A DNA stretch of 64,000 nt from Streptomyces flavochromogenes (GCF_000717595.1 NZ_JNZO01000019.1:1-64000), one strand, 5' to 3'; positions 16,949 through 29,858 are shown, counted from the stretch's first letter. Notes: generated from the letters alone by a model not told the origin. Made by a program: numbers and translations.

Positions 16949-18079
16949 GTGAAGATCCGGGTGGAGCGCGACGTACTTGCCGAGGCGGTGGCCTGGGTGG
17001 CCCGCAGCCTCCCGGCCCGTCCGCCGGCTCCGGTGCTCGCAGGCCTTCTGCTGAAGGCCGAGGACGGCGCACTGAGCTTCTCGAGCTTCGACTACGAGGT
17101 CTCGGCCCGTGTCTCCGTCGAGGCGGAGGTGGAGGAGGACGGCACCGTCCTGGTCTCCGGCCGACTGCTCGCCGACATCTGCCGCGCTCTCCCCAACCGG
17201 CCGGTGGAGATTTCCACAGACGGTGTACGGGCGACCGTGGTCTGCGGCTCCTCCCGCTTCACCCTCCACACCCTGCCTGTGGAGGAGTACCCGGCGCTGC
17301 CGGAGATGCCCACCGCGACCGGCACCGTCCCCGGTGAGGTCTTCGCCTCCGCCGCCGCGCAGGTGGCCATCGCCGCCGGGCGTGACGACACGCTGCCCGT
17401 GCTCACCGGTGTGCGCATCGAGATCGAGGGCGACACGGTCACCCTGGCCTCCACCGACCGCTACCGCTTCGCGGTCCGCGAGTTCCTGTGGAAGCCGGAG
17501 TCCCCGGACGCCTCCGCGGTCGCCCTGGTGCCCGCGAAGACCCTCCTGGACACCGCCAAGGCGCTCACGAGCGGCGACACGGTCACCCTGGCGCTCTCGG
17601 GCTCCGGCAAGGGCGAGGGCCTCATCGGCTTCGAGGGCGCGGGCCGCCGCACCACCACCCGTCTCCTCGAGGGCGACCTGCCGAAGTACCGGACTCTCTT
17701 CCCCACCGAGTTCAACTCGGTCGCGGTCATCGAGACCGCGCCGTTCGTCGAGGCCGTCAAGCGCGTGGCCCTGGTGGCCGAGCGCAACACCCCCGTCCGG
17801 CTGAGCTTCGAGCAGGGCGTGCTGATCCTGGAGGCCGGCTCCAGCGACGACGCACAGGCTGTGGAGCGAGTCGACGCCCAGCTCGAGGGCGACGACATCT
17901 CGATCGCCTTCAACCCGACCTTCCTGCTGGACGGCCTGAGCGCGATCGACTCCCCGGTCGCCCAGCTCTCCTTCACGACCTCCACGAAGCCCGCGCTGCT
18001 GAGCGGCAAGCCGGCCGTGGACGCCGAGGCGGACGAGGCGTACAAGTACCTGATCATGCCGGTGCGCCTCAGCGGCTGA
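16949..18079 (+). CDS. dnaN: DNA polymerase III beta subunit (sliding clamp)
   Basis: 376 residues, standard length, three tandem clamp domains. Starts MKIRVERDVLAEAVAWVARSL and ends YLIMPVRLSG, the conserved C-terminus that lines the partner-binding pocket. GTG start at 16949 with AGGAGG 11 bases upstream. First gene to the right of oriC. Confidence 0.97.
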   Translation: MKIRVERDVLAEAVAWVARSLPARPPAPVLAGLLLKAEDGALSFSSFDYEVSARVSVEAEVEEDGTVLVSGRLLADICRALPNRPVEISTDGVRATVVCGSSRFTLHTLPVEEYPALPEMPTATGTVPGEVFASAAAQVAIAAGRDDTLPVLTGVRIEIEGDTVTLASTDRYRFAVREFLWKPESPDASAVALVPAKTLLDTAKALTSGDTVTLALSGSGKGEGLIGFEGAGRRTTTRLLEGDLPKYRTLFPTEFNSVAVIETAPFVEAVKRVALVAERNTPVRLSFEQGVLILEAGSSDDAQAVERVDAQLEGDDISIAFNPTFLLDGLSAIDSPVAQLSFTTSTKPALLSGKPAVDAEADEAYKYLIMPVRLSG

Positions 18080-18199
18080 GCCGGCTGACGTAGGTCTTTT
18101 CGGGGCATCGCCTGAGCGGCTGACCCCACAGGTGTGCACCCGGGTCCGGGCGTAGGCTCGGATCCGGGTAAACCGCACACGACGCTTAAGGAATCTCTG

Positions 18200-19078
18200 A
18201 TGGAGCTCGGTCTCGTCGGTCTCGGCAAGATGGGCGGCAACATGCGTGAGCGCATCCGCCGCGCAGGCCACACCGTCATCGGATACGACCGCAATCCGGA
18301 CCTCGCCGATGTCCACAGCCTCGAGGAGCTTGTGGGCAAGCTCAAGGGGCCCCGCGTCGTGTGGGTCATGGTTCCGGCCGGTGCCGCGACCCAGTCCACC
18401 ATCGACGAGCTGGCCGATCTGCTCTCCCCCGGCGACATCGTCGTGGACGGCGGCAACTCCCGCTGGACGGACGACGAGAAGCACGCCGAGGAGCTGGCGG
18501 CCAAGGGCATCGGCTTCGTCGACTGCGGCGTCTCCGGTGGTGTCTGGGGCCTGGAGAACGGCTACGCGCTGATGTACGGCGGCTCCGCCGAGGACGTCGC
18601 GAGGGTCCAGCCGATCTTCGACGCGCTCAAGCCGGAGGGCGAGTTCGGGTCGGTGCACGCCGGCAAGGTCGGCGCCGGCCACTTCGCGAAGATGGTCCAC
18701 AACGGCATCGAGTACGCGATGATGCAGGCCTACGCCGAGGGCTGGGAGCTCCTGGAGAAGGTCGACTCCGTCACCGACGTGCGCGAGGTCTTCCGCTCCT
18801 GGCAGGAGGGCACGGTCATCCGTTCCTGGCTGCTGGACCTCGCGGTCAACGCCCTCGACGAGGACGAGCACCTGGACCAGCTGCGCGGCTACGCGTCGGA
18901 CTCCGGCGAGGGCCGGTGGACGGTCGAGGCCGCCATCGACAACGCCGTACCGCTGCCGGCGATCACCGCCTCGCTGTTCGCGCGGTTCGCCTCCCGTCAG
19001 GACGACTCCCCGCAGATGAAGATGATCGCCGCGCTGCGCAACCAGTTCGGTGGCCACGCGGTCGAGACGAAGAAGTAA
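18200..19078 (+). CDS. gnd: 6-phosphogluconate dehydrogenase, short NAD-type
   Basis: Oxidative decarboxylation of 6-phosphogluconate to ribulose 5-phosphate. 292 residues, matching the short decarboxylating GndA/YqeC type and not the ~470-residue classical enzyme. Rossmann motif GLVGLGKMGGNM at the N-terminus; substrate and catalytic segments VDGGNSRWTDD, CGVSGGVWGLENGYALM and the GHFAKMVHNGIEYAMMQ block (catalytic Lys) are visible. ATG start at 18200 with AAGGAAT upstream. It sits between dnaN and recF, a position conserved in streptomycetes. Confidence 0.93.
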   Translation: MELGLVGLGKMGGNMRERIRRAGHTVIGYDRNPDLADVHSLEELVGKLKGPRVVWVMVPAGAATQSTIDELADLLSPGDIVVDGGNSRWTDDEKHAEELAAKGIGFVDCGVSGGVWGLENGYALMYGGSAEDVARVQPIFDALKPEGEFGSVHAGKVGAGHFAKMVHNGIEYAMMQAYAEGWELLEKVDSVTDVREVFRSWQEGTVIRSWLLDLAVNALDEDEHLDQLRGYASDSGEGRWTVEAAIDNAVPLPAITASLFARFASRQDDSPQMKMIAALRNQFGGHAVETKK

Positions 19079-19084
19079 TCCACA

Positions 19085-19110
19085 GGCTGTGCACCCCGCG
19101 GTGCACAGCC
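19085..19110 (+). terminator. Hairpin between gnd and recF
   Basis: Eleven-base-pair stem GGCTGTGCACC / GGTGCACAGCC, four-base loop, starting seven bases past the gnd stop and ending 28 bases before recF. It may end or attenuate the gnd transcript. Confidence 0.6.
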
Positions 19111-19138
19111 GCCGGGGGAAGAAGGTCGGCGCCCAACC

Positions 19139-20260
19139 ATGCACGTCACGCATCTGTCGCTGGCCGACTTCCGCTCCTACGCCCGGGTCGAGGTCCCGCT
19201 CGACCCGGGCGTCACCGCTTTCGTGGGCGCGAACGGCCAGGGCAAGACCAATCTGGTCGAGGCCGTCGGCTATCTCGCGACCCTCTCCAGCCACCGCGTC
19301 GCCTCCGACGCCCCGCTCGTCCGGATGGGGGCGGAACGCGCGGTCGTCCGCGCCGCCGTCACCCAGGGCGAGCGCTCCCAGCTGGTCGAGCTGGAGCTCA
19401 ACCCGGGCCGGGCCAACCGCGCCCGTATCAACAGGTCCTCGCAGGTCAGACCGCGTGACGTGCTCGGAATCGTACGGACCGTGCTGTTCGCGCCCGAGGA
19501 CCTCGCCCTGGTGAAGGGCGACCCCGGCGAGCGCCGGCGCTTCCTCGACGAGCTGATCACGGCGCGCACGCCGCGCATGGCGGGGGTGCGCTCCGACTAC
19601 GAGCGCGTGCTCAAGCAGCGCAACACGCTCCTGAAGTCCGCGGCGATGGCCCGCCGGCACGGCGGCCGCGGCATGGACCTGTCCACCCTCGACGTCTGGG
19701 ATCAGCACCTCGCGCGGGCCGGGGCCGAGCTGCTCGCCCAGCGGCTCGACCTGATCGCCGTACTGCAGCCGCTCGCGGACAAGGCGTACGAGCAGCTCGC
19801 TCCCGGCGGCGGGCCGATCCTCCTGGAGTACCGGCCCTCCGCGCCGGGCACCGGGCACACCCGCGAGGAGCTGTACGAACAGCTGACCGCCGCGCTGGCA
19901 GAGGTGCGCAAGCAGGAGATCGAGCGGGGCGTCACCCTCGTCGGACCCCACCGTGACGAGCTGCTCCTGAAGCTCGGCCAGCTGCCCGCCAAGGGGTACG
20001 CCAGCCACGGTGAGTCCTGGTCGTACGCGCTGGCGCTGCGGCTCGCCTCGTACGACCTGCTGCGGTCCGAGGGCAACGAGCCCGTCCTCGTCCTCGACGA
20101 CGTCTTCGCCGAGCTGGACGCGCGGCGGCGCGAGCGGCTCGCGGAGCTGGTGGCGGGCGGCGAGCAGGTCCTGGTGACGGCCGCTGTGGACGACGACGTC
20201 CCGGGGGTCCTCGCGGGGACGAGGTACCACGTGGCCGGAGGGACGGTGGAGCGCGTATGA
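19139..20260 (+). CDS. recF: DNA replication and repair protein RecF
   Basis: 373 residues, SMC-like ATPase acting in RecFOR gap repair. Walker [18 protein letters not shown], signature region [17 protein letters not shown], Walker [14 protein letters not shown]. Its last four bases overlap the start of the DUF721 gene (ATGA), so the two are coupled. Confidence 0.97.
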   Translation: MHVTHLSLADFRSYARVEVPLDPGVTAFVGANGQGKTNLVEAVGYLATLSSHRVASDAPLVRMGAERAVVRAAVTQGERSQLVELELNPGRANRARINRSSQVRPRDVLGIVRTVLFAPEDLALVKGDPGERRRFLDELITARTPRMAGVRSDYERVLKQRNTLLKSAAMARRHGGRGMDLSTLDVWDQHLARAGAELLAQRLDLIAVLQPLADKAYEQLAPGGGPILLEYRPSAPGTGHTREELYEQLTAALAEVRKQEIERGVTLVGPHRDELLLKLGQLPAKGYASHGESWSYALALRLASYDLLRSEGNEPVLVLDDVFAELDARRRERLAELVAGGEQVLVTAAVDDDVPGVLAGTRYHVAGGTVERV

Positions 20261-20820
20261 GCGAGGAAAACCTTCCCCAGCCTGTGGATACGCCTCCGGT
20301 GCCGTCCGTTCCCGAACCCTCGGGTGTGGATCTCGCGCGGGTCGCGCTGCGCGCCGCCAAGGAACAGGCGAAGGCCAAGGGCGCCGCCGCCCAGCAGAAG
20401 AAGCAGGCCCGGCGCGGGGGCGGCCTGCGCTCCGGCGCGCGCGCCGACGGGCGCGACCCGATGGCGCTCGGCGCCGCGATCAACCGGCTGATCACCGAGC
20501 GGGGCTGGGAGACACCGGCGGCGGTCGGCGGGGTCATGGGCCGCTGGCCGCAGATCGTCGGCGAGGACCTGGCCAAGCACTGCGTGCCCGTGAAGTTCGA
20601 CGACGAGCCGGACGCGCGGGTGCTGACCGTGCAGTGCGACTCGACGGCGTGGGCCACGCAGCTGCGGCTGCTCGCGCCGACGCTGGTGGCGCGGCTCAAC
20701 GAGGACCTCGGGCACGGCACCGTGCGGATGATCAAGGTGCTGGGGCCGGGTGCGCCTCGGCGGGGGTACGGGCCGCTCAGGGCGCCGGGGTCGGTGGGCC
20801 CCGGGGACACGTACGGCTAG
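20257..20820 (+). CDS. dciA: DUF721 protein, DciA-like helicase operator
   Basis: 187 residues. The DUF721 domain lies in the C-terminal half: [55 protein letters not shown] (quoted in part). The first ~65 residues are charged and Ala/Lys-rich. In Mycobacterium the homologue next to recF is DciA, an essential partner of the replicative helicase DnaB. Actinobacteria lack DnaC, so a helicase-loading role here is a strong inference from family and position. Coupled to recF by a four-base overlap. Confidence 0.88.
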   Translation: MSEENLPQPVDTPPVPSVPEPSGVDLARVALRAAKEQAKAKGAAAQQKKQARRGGGLRSGARADGRDPMALGAAINRLITERGWETPAAVGGVMGRWPQIVGEDLAKHCVPVKFDDEPDARVLTVQCDSTAWATQLRLLAPTLVARLNEDLGHGTVRMIKVLGPGAPRRGYGPLRAPGSVGPGDTYG

Positions 20821-23211
<2,391 letters not shown>

Positions 23212-23252
23212 GTCGGTCTCAGCTGACCGTACGAAAGGACTGACGACCAGCA

Positions 23253-25883
23253 ATGGCCGACGAAACCACCCCGACCGGGACCACCGAAGAAGAGCCCGTG
23301 CTGCGGATCGAGCCCGTCGGGCTCGAGACCGAGATGCAGCGCTCGTACCTCGACTACGCGATGTCCGTCATCGTGTCCCGCGCGCTGCCCGACGTACGGG
23401 ACGGCCTCAAGCCGGTCCACCGTCGCGTGCTGTACGCGATGTACGACGGCGGCTACCGGCCCGAGAAGGGCTTCTACAAGTGCGCCCGCGTCGTCGGTGA
23501 CGTCATGGGTACGTACCACCCGCACGGCGACTCCTCGATCTACGACGCGCTCGTCCGCCTCGCCCAGCCCTGGTCGATGCGCATGCCGCTCGTCGACTCC
23601 AACGGCAACTTCGGCTCCCCGGGCAACGACCCGGCCGCCGCCATGCGTTACACCGAGTGCAAGCTCATGACGCTGTCGATGGAGATGCTCCGGGACATCG
23701 ACGAGGAGACCGTCGACTTCCAGGACAACTACGACGGCCGCAACCAGGAGCCGACGGTCCTGCCGTCCCGCTTCCCGAACCTGCTGATCAACGGCAGCGC
23801 CGGCATCGCCGTCGGTATGGCCACCAACATCCCGCCGCACAACCTCCGCGAGGTCGCGGCCGGTGCGCAGTGGGCGCTGGAGCACCCCGACGCCAGCCAC
23901 GAGGAGCTCCTCGACGCGCTGATCGAGCGGATCAAGGGACCGGACTTCCCCACCGGCGCGCTCGTCGTCGGCCGCAAGGGCATCGAGGAGGCGTACCGCA
24001 CCGGTCGTGGCTCGATCACGATGCGCGCGGTCGTCGAGGTCGAGGAGATCCACAACCGCCAGTGCCTGGTGGTCACGGAGCTTCCGTACCAGACCAACCC
24101 GGACAACCTCGCGCAGAAGATCGCCGACCTGGTCAAGGACGGCAAGATCGGCGGCATCGCCGACGTCCGCGACGAGACCTCGTCCCGGACCGGTCAGCGC
24201 CTCGTCATCGTGCTCAAGCGCGACGCCGTCGCCAAGGTCGTCCTCAACAACCTGTACAAGCACACCGATCTGCAGACGAACTTCGGCGCGAACATGCTGG
24301 CGCTCGTCGACGGCGTGCCGCGCACCCTCTCGCTCGACGCGTTCATCCGCCACTGGGTGACGCACCAGATCGAGGTCATCGTGCGCCGGACCCGCTTCCG
24401 GCTGCGCAAGGCCGAGGAGCGCGCCCACATCCTCCGTGGTCTGCTCAAGGCGCTCGACGCGATCGACGAGGTCATCGCGCTCATCCGGCGCAGCGACACG
24501 GTCGAGGTCGCCCGCGGCGGCCTGATGGACCTGCTCCAGATCGACGAGATCCAGGCCAACGCGATCCTGGAGATGCAGCTCCGCAGGCTCGCCGCCCTGG
24601 AGCGCCAGAAGATCGTCGCCGAGCACGACGAACTGCAGGCCAAGATCAACGAGTACAACGCGATCCTGGCCTCGCCCGAGCGCCAGCGCGCGATCGTCAG
24701 CGAGGAGCTGGCCGCGCTCGTCGAGAAGTTCGGCGACGACCGCCGGTCCAAGCTCGTGCCCTTCGACGGTGACATGTCCATCGAGGACCTGATCGCCGAG
24801 GAGGACATCGTCGTCACCATCTCGCGCGGTGGCTACGTGAAGCGGACGAAGACCGAGGACTACCGCTCGCAGAAGCGCGGCGGCAAGGGCGTGCGGGGCA
24901 CGAAGCTGAAGCAGGACGACATCGTCGACCACTTCTTCGTCTCCACCACCCACCACTGGCTGCTCTTCTTCACCAACAAGGGCCGGGTCTACCGCGTCAA
25001 GGCGTACGAGCTGCCCGACGCCGGCCGGGACGCGCGCGGCCAGCACGTGGCCAACCTGCTGGCCTTCCAGCCGGACGAGCAGATCGCCCAGATCCTGGCG
25101 ATCCGCGACTACGAGGCCGCGCCGTACCTGGTGCTCGCCACCAAGGCCGGCCTGGTCAAGAAGACCGCGCTGAAGGACTACGACTCGCCGCGTTCCGGTG
25201 GTGTCATCGCGATCAACCTCCGGGAGACGGACAACGGCGCCGAAGGCGTCGCCGACGAGCTGATCGGGGCCGAGCTGGTCTCTGCCGAGGACGATCTGCT
25301 GCTCATCAGCAGGAAGGCGCAGTCGATCCGCTTCACCGCCACCGACGACGCGCTGCGTCCGATGGGACGTGCCACCTCGGGCGTCAAGGGGATGAGTTTC
25401 CGAGCGGACGACGAGCTGCTCTCGATGAATGTCGTCCGGCCCGGTACGTTCGTCTTCACCGCGACCGACGGCGGGTACGCGAAGCGCACCCCCGTCGACG
25501 AGTACCGCGTCCAGGGCCGTGGCGGCCTCGGTATCAAGGCCGCCAAGATCGTGGAGGACCGCGGCTCGCTCGTGGGCGCGCTGGTGGTCGAGGAGACGGA
25601 CGAGATCCTCGCCATCACGCTGTCCGGCGGTGTGATTCGTACGCGAGTCAACGAAGTCAGGGAGACCGGCCGTGACACCATGGGCGTCCAGCTGATCAAC
25701 CTGGGCAAGCGTGATGCCGTCGTCGGCATCGCACGGAACGCCGAGGCCGGCGGCGAGGACGAGGACATCGACGACGCCGAGGGCGCCGTGGAGGCGTCCG
25801 AGGCGGCGGTGGTCGAGACCGTCGTGGTCGAGACCGAGGCAGTCGAGGGCACGGAGCCCTCGGCCGGGGAGCACGAGGAGTAA
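23253..25883 (+). CDS. gyrA: DNA gyrase subunit A
   Basis: 876 residues. The catalytic tyrosine is Y133 in [11 protein letters not shown]. The quinolone-determining region reads [19 protein letters not shown], with Ser94 and Asp98 at the E. coli 83 and 87 positions, the usual unmutated residues. The C-terminal wrapping domain has the GyrA box [10 protein letters not shown]. The last ~50 residues are a strongly acidic Glu/Val/Ala tail. Same operon as gyrB. Confidence 0.97.
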   Translation: MADETTPTGTTEEEPVLRIEPVGLETEMQRSYLDYAMSVIVSRALPDVRDGLKPVHRRVLYAMYDGGYRPEKGFYKCARVVGDVMGTYHPHGDSSIYDALVRLAQPWSMRMPLVDSNGNFGSPGNDPAAAMRYTECKLMTLSMEMLRDIDEETVDFQDNYDGRNQEPTVLPSRFPNLLINGSAGIAVGMATNIPPHNLREVAAGAQWALEHPDASHEELLDALIERIKGPDFPTGALVVGRKGIEEAYRTGRGSITMRAVVEVEEIHNRQCLVVTELPYQTNPDNLAQKIADLVKDGKIGGIADVRDETSSRTGQRLVIVLKRDAVAKVVLNNLYKHTDLQTNFGANMLALVDGVPRTLSLDAFIRHWVTHQIEVIVRRTRFRLRKAEERAHILRGLLKALDAIDEVIALIRRSDTVEVARGGLMDLLQIDEIQANAILEMQLRRLAALERQKIVAEHDELQAKINEYNAILASPERQRAIVSEELAALVEKFGDDRRSKLVPFDGDMSIEDLIAEEDIVVTISRGGYVKRTKTEDYRSQKRGGKGVRGTKLKQDDIVDHFFVSTTHHWLLFFTNKGRVYRVKAYELPDAGRDARGQHVANLLAFQPDEQIAQILAIRDYEAAPYLVLATKAGLVKKTALKDYDSPRSGGVIAINLRETDNGAEGVADELIGAELVSAEDDLLLISRKAQSIRFTATDDALRPMGRATSGVKGMSFRADDELLSMNVVRPGTFVFTATDGGYAKRTPVDEYRVQGRGGLGIKAAKIVEDRGSLVGALVVEETDEILAITLSGGVIRTRVNEVRETGRDTMGVQLINLGKRDAVVGIARNAEAGGEDEDIDDAEGAVEASEAAVVETVVVETEAVEGTEPSAGEHEE

Positions 25884-25887
25884 GAGC

Positions 25888-26556
25888 GTGAGTGGAGCCA
25901 CGGGCGCCGGATCGGCGGCTGCCGGAGCTTCTGCTGGTGCTGGAGCGAACGGCGCCCGTGGCCCCGCCACGGACTCCCAGGGGGTTGCGGTGACGGACAC
26001 TCGAGGGCAGCAGCCCTCGTACGAGACCTACAACGGGCCGCTGCCCGGCGAGCGCACGGGTGCGCAGCAGCCGGGCGGGCCCTACCATCCGCCGCAGGCG
26101 TACGGCGCTCCGGCGTCGGGCGGTACGGCGGGTGGGCAGACCGGTGCCGTGCGCCGGCCGCGAACGGGGGCCCGCACGACGCCCCGTACGCGCAAGGCGC
26201 GGCTGCGGGTGGCCAAGGCCGACCCGTGGTCGGTGATGAAGGTGAGCTTCCTGCTCTCCATCGCGCTGGGCATCTGCACGATCGTCGCGGCGGCCGTGCT
26301 GTGGATGGTCATGGACGCCATGGGCGTCTTCTCGACGGTCGGCGGCACGATCAGCGAGGCCACGGGCTCGAACGAGTCCAACGGCTTCGATCTGCAGTCG
26401 TTCCTGTCGCTGCCGCGGGTGCTGATGTTCACCTCGGTGATCGCCGTGATCGACGTGGTCCTGATGACCGCGCTGGCGACGCTGGGCGCGTTCGTCTACA
26501 ACCTGTCGGCCGGCTTCGTGGGCGGCGTGGAGCTCACGCTCGCCGAGGACGAGTGA
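25888..26556 (+). CDS. DUF3566 transmembrane protein
   Basis: 222 residues from the GTG at 25888, four bases after the gyrA stop. The first ~105 residues are Gly/Ala/Pro-rich with a basic patch (RKARLRVAKADPWSVMK). Two membrane segments follow, near VSFLLSIALGICTIVAAAVLW and LMFTSVIAVIDVVLMTALATL (quoted in part), with a Gly/Ser/Asn-rich loop between. The family occurs directly downstream of gyrA across actinobacteria, including Mycobacterium. Function unknown; the position suggests co-transcription with gyrBA. Confidence 0.88.
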   Translation: MSGATGAGSAAAGASAGAGANGARGPATDSQGVAVTDTRGQQPSYETYNGPLPGERTGAQQPGGPYHPPQAYGAPASGGTAGGQTGAVRRPRTGARTTPRTRKARLRVAKADPWSVMKVSFLLSIALGICTIVAAAVLWMVMDAMGVFSTVGGTISEATGSNESNGFDLQSFLSLPRVLMFTSVIAVIDVVLMTALATLGAFVYNLSAGFVGGVELTLAEDE

Positions 26557-26574
26557 CGGCCGAGTGACCTGCGA

Positions 26575-26612
26575 GGGGGCCGGTCGGTTACCGATTTTGG
26601 GACTGGCCCCCC
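26575..26612 (+). terminator. Terminator of the gyrBA-DUF3566 operon
   Basis: GGGGGCCGGTC pairs with GACTGGCCCCC (one G-U pair) around a 15-base loop, just after the DUF3566 stop. Confidence 0.6.
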
Positions 26613-26665
26613 TGTGCGCTAATGTTCAGGAGTCAGCGCGCGGGACACACACCGCAGAGCGCGGC

Positions 26666-26739
26666 GGGGCTATAGCTCAGTTGGTTAGAGCGCATCCCTG
26701 ATAAGGATGAGGCCACAGGTTCAAATCCTGTTAGCCCCA
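26666..26739 (+). tRNA. tRNA-Ile (GAT)
   Basis: 74 bases. Acceptor stem GGGGCTA / TAGCCCC, D-loop AGCTCAGTTGGTTAGAGC, anticodon GAT in CCCTGATAAGG, T-arm CAGGTTCAAATCCTG. CCA is not encoded. It follows the gyrBA operon as in other actinobacteria. Confidence 0.97.
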
Positions 26740-26747
26740 CAGTATCG

Positions 26748-26780
26748 ATCGACCCGGACGGTTCCTCCGTCCGGGTCGAT
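26748..26780 (+). terminator. tRNA-Ile terminator
   Basis: Perfect 14-base-pair stem ATCGACCCGGACGG / CCGTCCGGGTCGAT with a TTCCT loop, followed by TTGTTTG, one of the few hairpins here with a T-rich tail. Confidence 0.88.
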
Positions 26781-26897
26781 TTGTTTGTCCGGGAGCCTTG
26801 GAAGGTTTGAACCTCGTACAGGTCACCGATCGGTATCGGTCGATGTGTAGAGTGGGCGTCAGAAGTCTCCTACGTCAACGAAAGACGAGGTCGCGCG

Positions 26898-27032
26898 GTG
26901 AAGAAGCTTCTCCTGGTCGCACTGGCCGCCATCGGCGGGCTCCTCGTGTACCGCCAGATCCAGGCGGATCGCGCCGAGCAGGATCTGTGGACGGAGGCGA
27001 CCGACTCCGTGCCCGCAGGTTCCGGTGTCTGA
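26898..27032 (+). CDS. DLW-39 family small membrane protein
   Basis: 44 residues: KKLLLVALAAIGGLLVYRQ, a single membrane-spanning or anchor segment, then IQADRAEQDLWTEATDSVPA with the DLW motif that names the family. Too short for most ORF searches. GTG start with GACGAGG upstream. Common in streptomycetes after the tRNA-Ile gene; function unknown. A TAGAGT hexamer near 26847 may be its -10 element. Confidence 0.85.
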   Translation: MKKLLLVALAAIGGLLVYRQIQADRAEQDLWTEATDSVPAGSGV

Positions 27033-27053
27033 GACGAAAACCGTCTGTGGGTG

Positions 27054-27086
27054 AAGCCCCGGCCGCGCGAGAGCGGGCCGGGGCTT
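27054..27086 (+). terminator. Terminator after the DLW-39 gene
   Basis: Eleven-base-pair stem AAGCCCCGGCC / GGCCGGGGCTT with an 11-base loop. Confidence 0.75.
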
Positions 27087-27136
27087 CGCTTTGCCTGAGC
27101 AAATTTTCTACTTGCTTAAGTGAAGAGGAGCAGCGC

Positions 27137-28453
27137 GTGAAGACGCAGGCCGGCCTCGGCCGGAGGGCGGGGGCCCTGATCACGGCGGCCGCGGCGGTGG
27201 GAGCGGTCGTGGCGCTCCCCGGGCAGACGGCGGCCGCGGCCGCCGGGGGCGCGGCAGTCCTGAGCCCGGCCGCCGGGGGTGCGATTCCGCCGTACACCTT
27301 CGACAGCTCGGCCCAGCGCGTCCAGGGCGCCGCCTCGAGCTCGGACGCCGTGCAGCTGAAGACCGGGCAGACCTACCGCGACACGCTCAAGAAGAACGGC
27401 AAGGTCTACTACCGGGTCGACCTCGATCAGCAGAACGCCTACGTCTCCGTCGTCGCGGTGCCCAAGGCCGGCGGCAAGGTCGAGTACGGCGACGGCTTCA
27501 AGGTGAGCATGCAGGACGGCTCCGGCACCGAATGCGGATACCAGCAGGCGAACTTCTCCTCCAGCGAGTACACCCGGCCGCTCGCCGCCTACGCCCGCCG
27601 CACCGTCGACGCCGACAGCTCCATCTGCCAGCGCGCCGGCGCCTACTACGTCCTCGTCGAGCGCGAGTCGAAGGCGAGCACGGACGACTGGGAGCTGGAG
27701 ATCCGCTACGCGTCCGAGCCGGGGCTGAAGAAGGCAGGCCCGACCGAGCTCCCCGAGGTCTGGGCCTCCGGCACGCCCGGGCCGCCCGCGGGCGACCCGC
27801 GGCCGCGCCAGGGCGGCTCCGGCGTCCACGACGCCGCCTCGTTGACGCAGGGAGAGTGGCGGTCCGACATCCGGCCCGGTCAGACGCTCTTCTACCGGGT
27901 GCCCGTCGACTGGGGACAGCAGCTCTTCGCCACCGCCGAACTCGGCAGCAGCGCCACCGGCGACGAGTACATCGGCCACGCGCTGGTCCTCTCCCTGGAG
28001 AACCCCGCGCTCGGCCACGTCGACGAGAACACCGTCAGCTACAGCGGCAAGCCCTCGACGCTCGCGCTCGACGCGCTGCGGCCGGTGGCCCACGAGAACC
28101 GCAGCTCGTACGACGAGGCCACCAACGGGATGCGCTTCGCGGGCTGGTACTACCTGTCGGCCACGCTCAACCCGGCGATGGCCAATGAGTACGGGGACAA
28201 GACGGTGCCGCTGACCCTGCGGGTCTCGCTTCGGGGCAACGCGAGGCCGGGGCCCGGGTACGACGGGGATCCCGGGCAGTTCAGCGTGACCGCCGACGAC
28301 AAGGAGGCGGCGGAGAAGGGCACCTCGGTGGCGCAGGCCGCGTCGGACAGCGACTCCATGCGGGTCGTGGCGGCGGCCGGGATCGGCAGCGGGACGCTCC
28401 TGCTCCTCGGACTAGGCGCGTGGACGCTGGTGGCGCGGAGGCGGGCGGCGTAA
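27137..28453 (+). CDS. Secreted, C-terminally membrane-anchored protein of unknown function
   Basis: 438 residues from the GTG at 27137, with AAGAGGAG upstream; the longer frame to 26798 crosses the DLW-39 gene and a terminator. A signal peptide (basic start, then GALITAAAAVGAVVALPGQ, Ala-rich cleavage region) leads into two related extracytoplasmic segments. Each opens with a similar phrase: LKTGQTYRDTLKKNGKVYYRVDLDQQ and IRPGQTLFYRVPVDWGQQLF (quoted in part), resembling PPC-like beta-sandwich modules. The C-terminus has a membrane helix (GSGTLLLLGLGAWTLV) and a basic RRR stop-transfer end. The topology suggests a surface-displayed protein. I do not recognise a catalytic motif. Confidence 0.75.
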   Translation: MKTQAGLGRRAGALITAAAAVGAVVALPGQTAAAAAGGAAVLSPAAGGAIPPYTFDSSAQRVQGAASSSDAVQLKTGQTYRDTLKKNGKVYYRVDLDQQNAYVSVVAVPKAGGKVEYGDGFKVSMQDGSGTECGYQQANFSSSEYTRPLAAYARRTVDADSSICQRAGAYYVLVERESKASTDDWELEIRYASEPGLKKAGPTELPEVWASGTPGPPAGDPRPRQGGSGVHDAASLTQGEWRSDIRPGQTLFYRVPVDWGQQLFATAELGSSATGDEYIGHALVLSLENPALGHVDENTVSYSGKPSTLALDALRPVAHENRSSYDEATNGMRFAGWYYLSATLNPAMANEYGDKTVPLTLRVSLRGNARPGPGYDGDPGQFSVTADDKEAAEKGTSVAQAASDSDSMRVVAAAGIGSGTLLLLGLGAWTLVARRRAA

Positions 28454-28475
28454 GGCGGGGTGGCCTCGGGTCGGC

Positions 28476-29858
28476 TCAGGTCTGGGCGAGGGCCCAGAAG
28501 CCGACCGCGAAGCAGACCAGCGCGAGCAGCAGAACCGGGATCGTCACCTTCGGGGGCGGTCCCGGTCGGCGTACCGGGACCGGGGAGGAAGGCGCCGCCG
28601 GGACCGTGACGGGGGCCGCGTGCTGCGCGGGAACCTGAAGGGGCCGTGCGGTGTATGGATGAGTAGGGGCTTGTCCGTACGGCGCCGTCGAGGTCGGTGC
28701 CGGGGCGAAGGAGGGGGTCGGGTGGCCGACCGGCGGGGGCAGGTGGAAGCTGCCCGTCTCGGAGGGCCCGGGCAGCGGCGCGGGAGCCGTGGCCGGGGCC
28801 GTGGCCGGGGAGACCGGGTGCTGGGGCTGGTAGTGCGGCTGTGGGGGCTGCTGCTGGGGCGGTACGGGCGTGGCGGCGGGCGTCGGCACGCCGCCGGGCG
28901 CGGCGGCCGTGGAGGCGCCCTGGGCGGCCGTGGCCGCGTCGCCGGCCGGGCCGGTGGGGGCGGCGGTGCCGGCCGGGCCCGTCGGGCCCTGGGGGCCGAA
29001 GCCGGACGGCAGGGGGCCGAGTTGGTCGAAGATCTCGACCCGGTCCTCGTCGGGGCGCGGCTCGGGAAGCATGTCGACGGCGGCGGTCAGGGCCTTGCGC
29101 GCGCCCGTGGCCGTCCGGAAGCGGGCCTGCGGATCGGGCTGCAGCAGACCGGCGAGCACCTGCCACAGGGGCTCCGGGACGCCCTCGGGGGCGCCGGGAG
29201 TGCCGTGCGTGAGGAAATGCTCGACGAGGGCCTGCGAGTCCGGCTTGCGGCCCTGGAGCAGATAGAGGGCGACCAGACCGACGGCGAAGAGGTCGGCGGT
29301 GAAGTCGGGTTCGGCACCGAGGAGCTGCTCGGGTGCGAAGTAACCGGGCGTGCCCACCACGTAGTTGGTCTCGGTGAGGCGGGGCTCGCCCTTGCGCATG
29401 GAGATGCCGAAGTCGGACAGCCGCAGATGCGGCCGTCCGGTCCCGGTGACGTCCATCAGGATGTTCGCGGGCTTGATGTCGCGGTGCACGACCCCCTCGG
29501 CATGCACCGTGGCCAGGCCCGAGAGCAGCTGGTCGAGCAGGACGCAGACGAACCGGGGCGGCAGCGGGCCGTAGTCGCCGATGACGTGCGCCAGAGAGCC
29601 GCCGGCGACCAGGTCCATGGTGAACAGGACCTTGTCGTCGTCGGCGGCCCAGCTGGCGGGGGCGAGGACGTGCGGATGGTCGATCCGCAGCGCCTGCTCG
29701 CGGACGAAGCGGAGCAGCGTGTGCGCGTCGCTCTGCAGGAGCACCTTGGCCGCCACATAGCGGCGGCGCCGGTGGTCCCAGGCGCGCCACACGGCGCCCG
29801 CCCCGCCCCGTCCGATCGGGTCGACCAGCTCGTACCGACCAGCGAATACCTCACCCAT
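28476..29858 (-). CDS. Ser/Thr protein kinase with C-terminal membrane anchor
   Basis: 460 residues. Hanks-type kinase domain: glycine loop IGRGGAGAVWRAW, catalytic Lys in VAAKVLL, HRDIKPANILM, DFG in LSDFGISM, and APEQLLG, so all catalytic residues are present. A Pro/Gln/Ala-rich linker of about 160 residues and a terminal helix (IPVLLLALVCFAVGFWALAQT) follow, leaving almost no extracytoplasmic part. This differs from the PASTA kinase at 39.4 kb, so it probably does not sense wall fragments directly. Convergent with the secreted-protein gene (22-base gap) and 61 bases downstream of an HTH gene on the same strand. Confidence 0.9.
   Translation of the reverse strand: MGEVFAGRYELVDPIGRGGAGAVWRAWDHRRRRYVAAKVLLQSDAHTLLRFVREQALRIDHPHVLAPASWAADDDKVLFTMDLVAGGSLAHVIGDYGPLPPRFVCVLLDQLLSGLATVHAEGVVHRDIKPANILMDVTGTGRPHLRLSDFGISMRKGEPRLTETNYVVGTPGYFAPEQLLGAEPDFTADLFAVGLVALYLLQGRKPDSQALVEHFLTHGTPGAPEGVPEPLWQVLAGLLQPDPQARFRTATGARKALTAAVDMLPEPRPDEDRVEIFDQLGPLPSGFGPQGPTGPAGTAAPTGPAGDAATAAQGASTAAAPGGVPTPAATPVPPQQQPPQPHYQPQHPVSPATAPATAPAPLPGPSETGSFHLPPPVGHPTPSFAPAPTSTAPYGQAPTHPYTARPLQVPAQHAAPVTVPAAPSSPVPVRRPGPPPKVTIPVLLLALVCFAVGFWALAQT

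Noticed and set aside
16787..20230. Reverse open frame of 1147 codons across dnaN, gnd and recF
   Set aside because: Three recognised genes occupy the plus strand with good ribosome sites; the frame has no domain.
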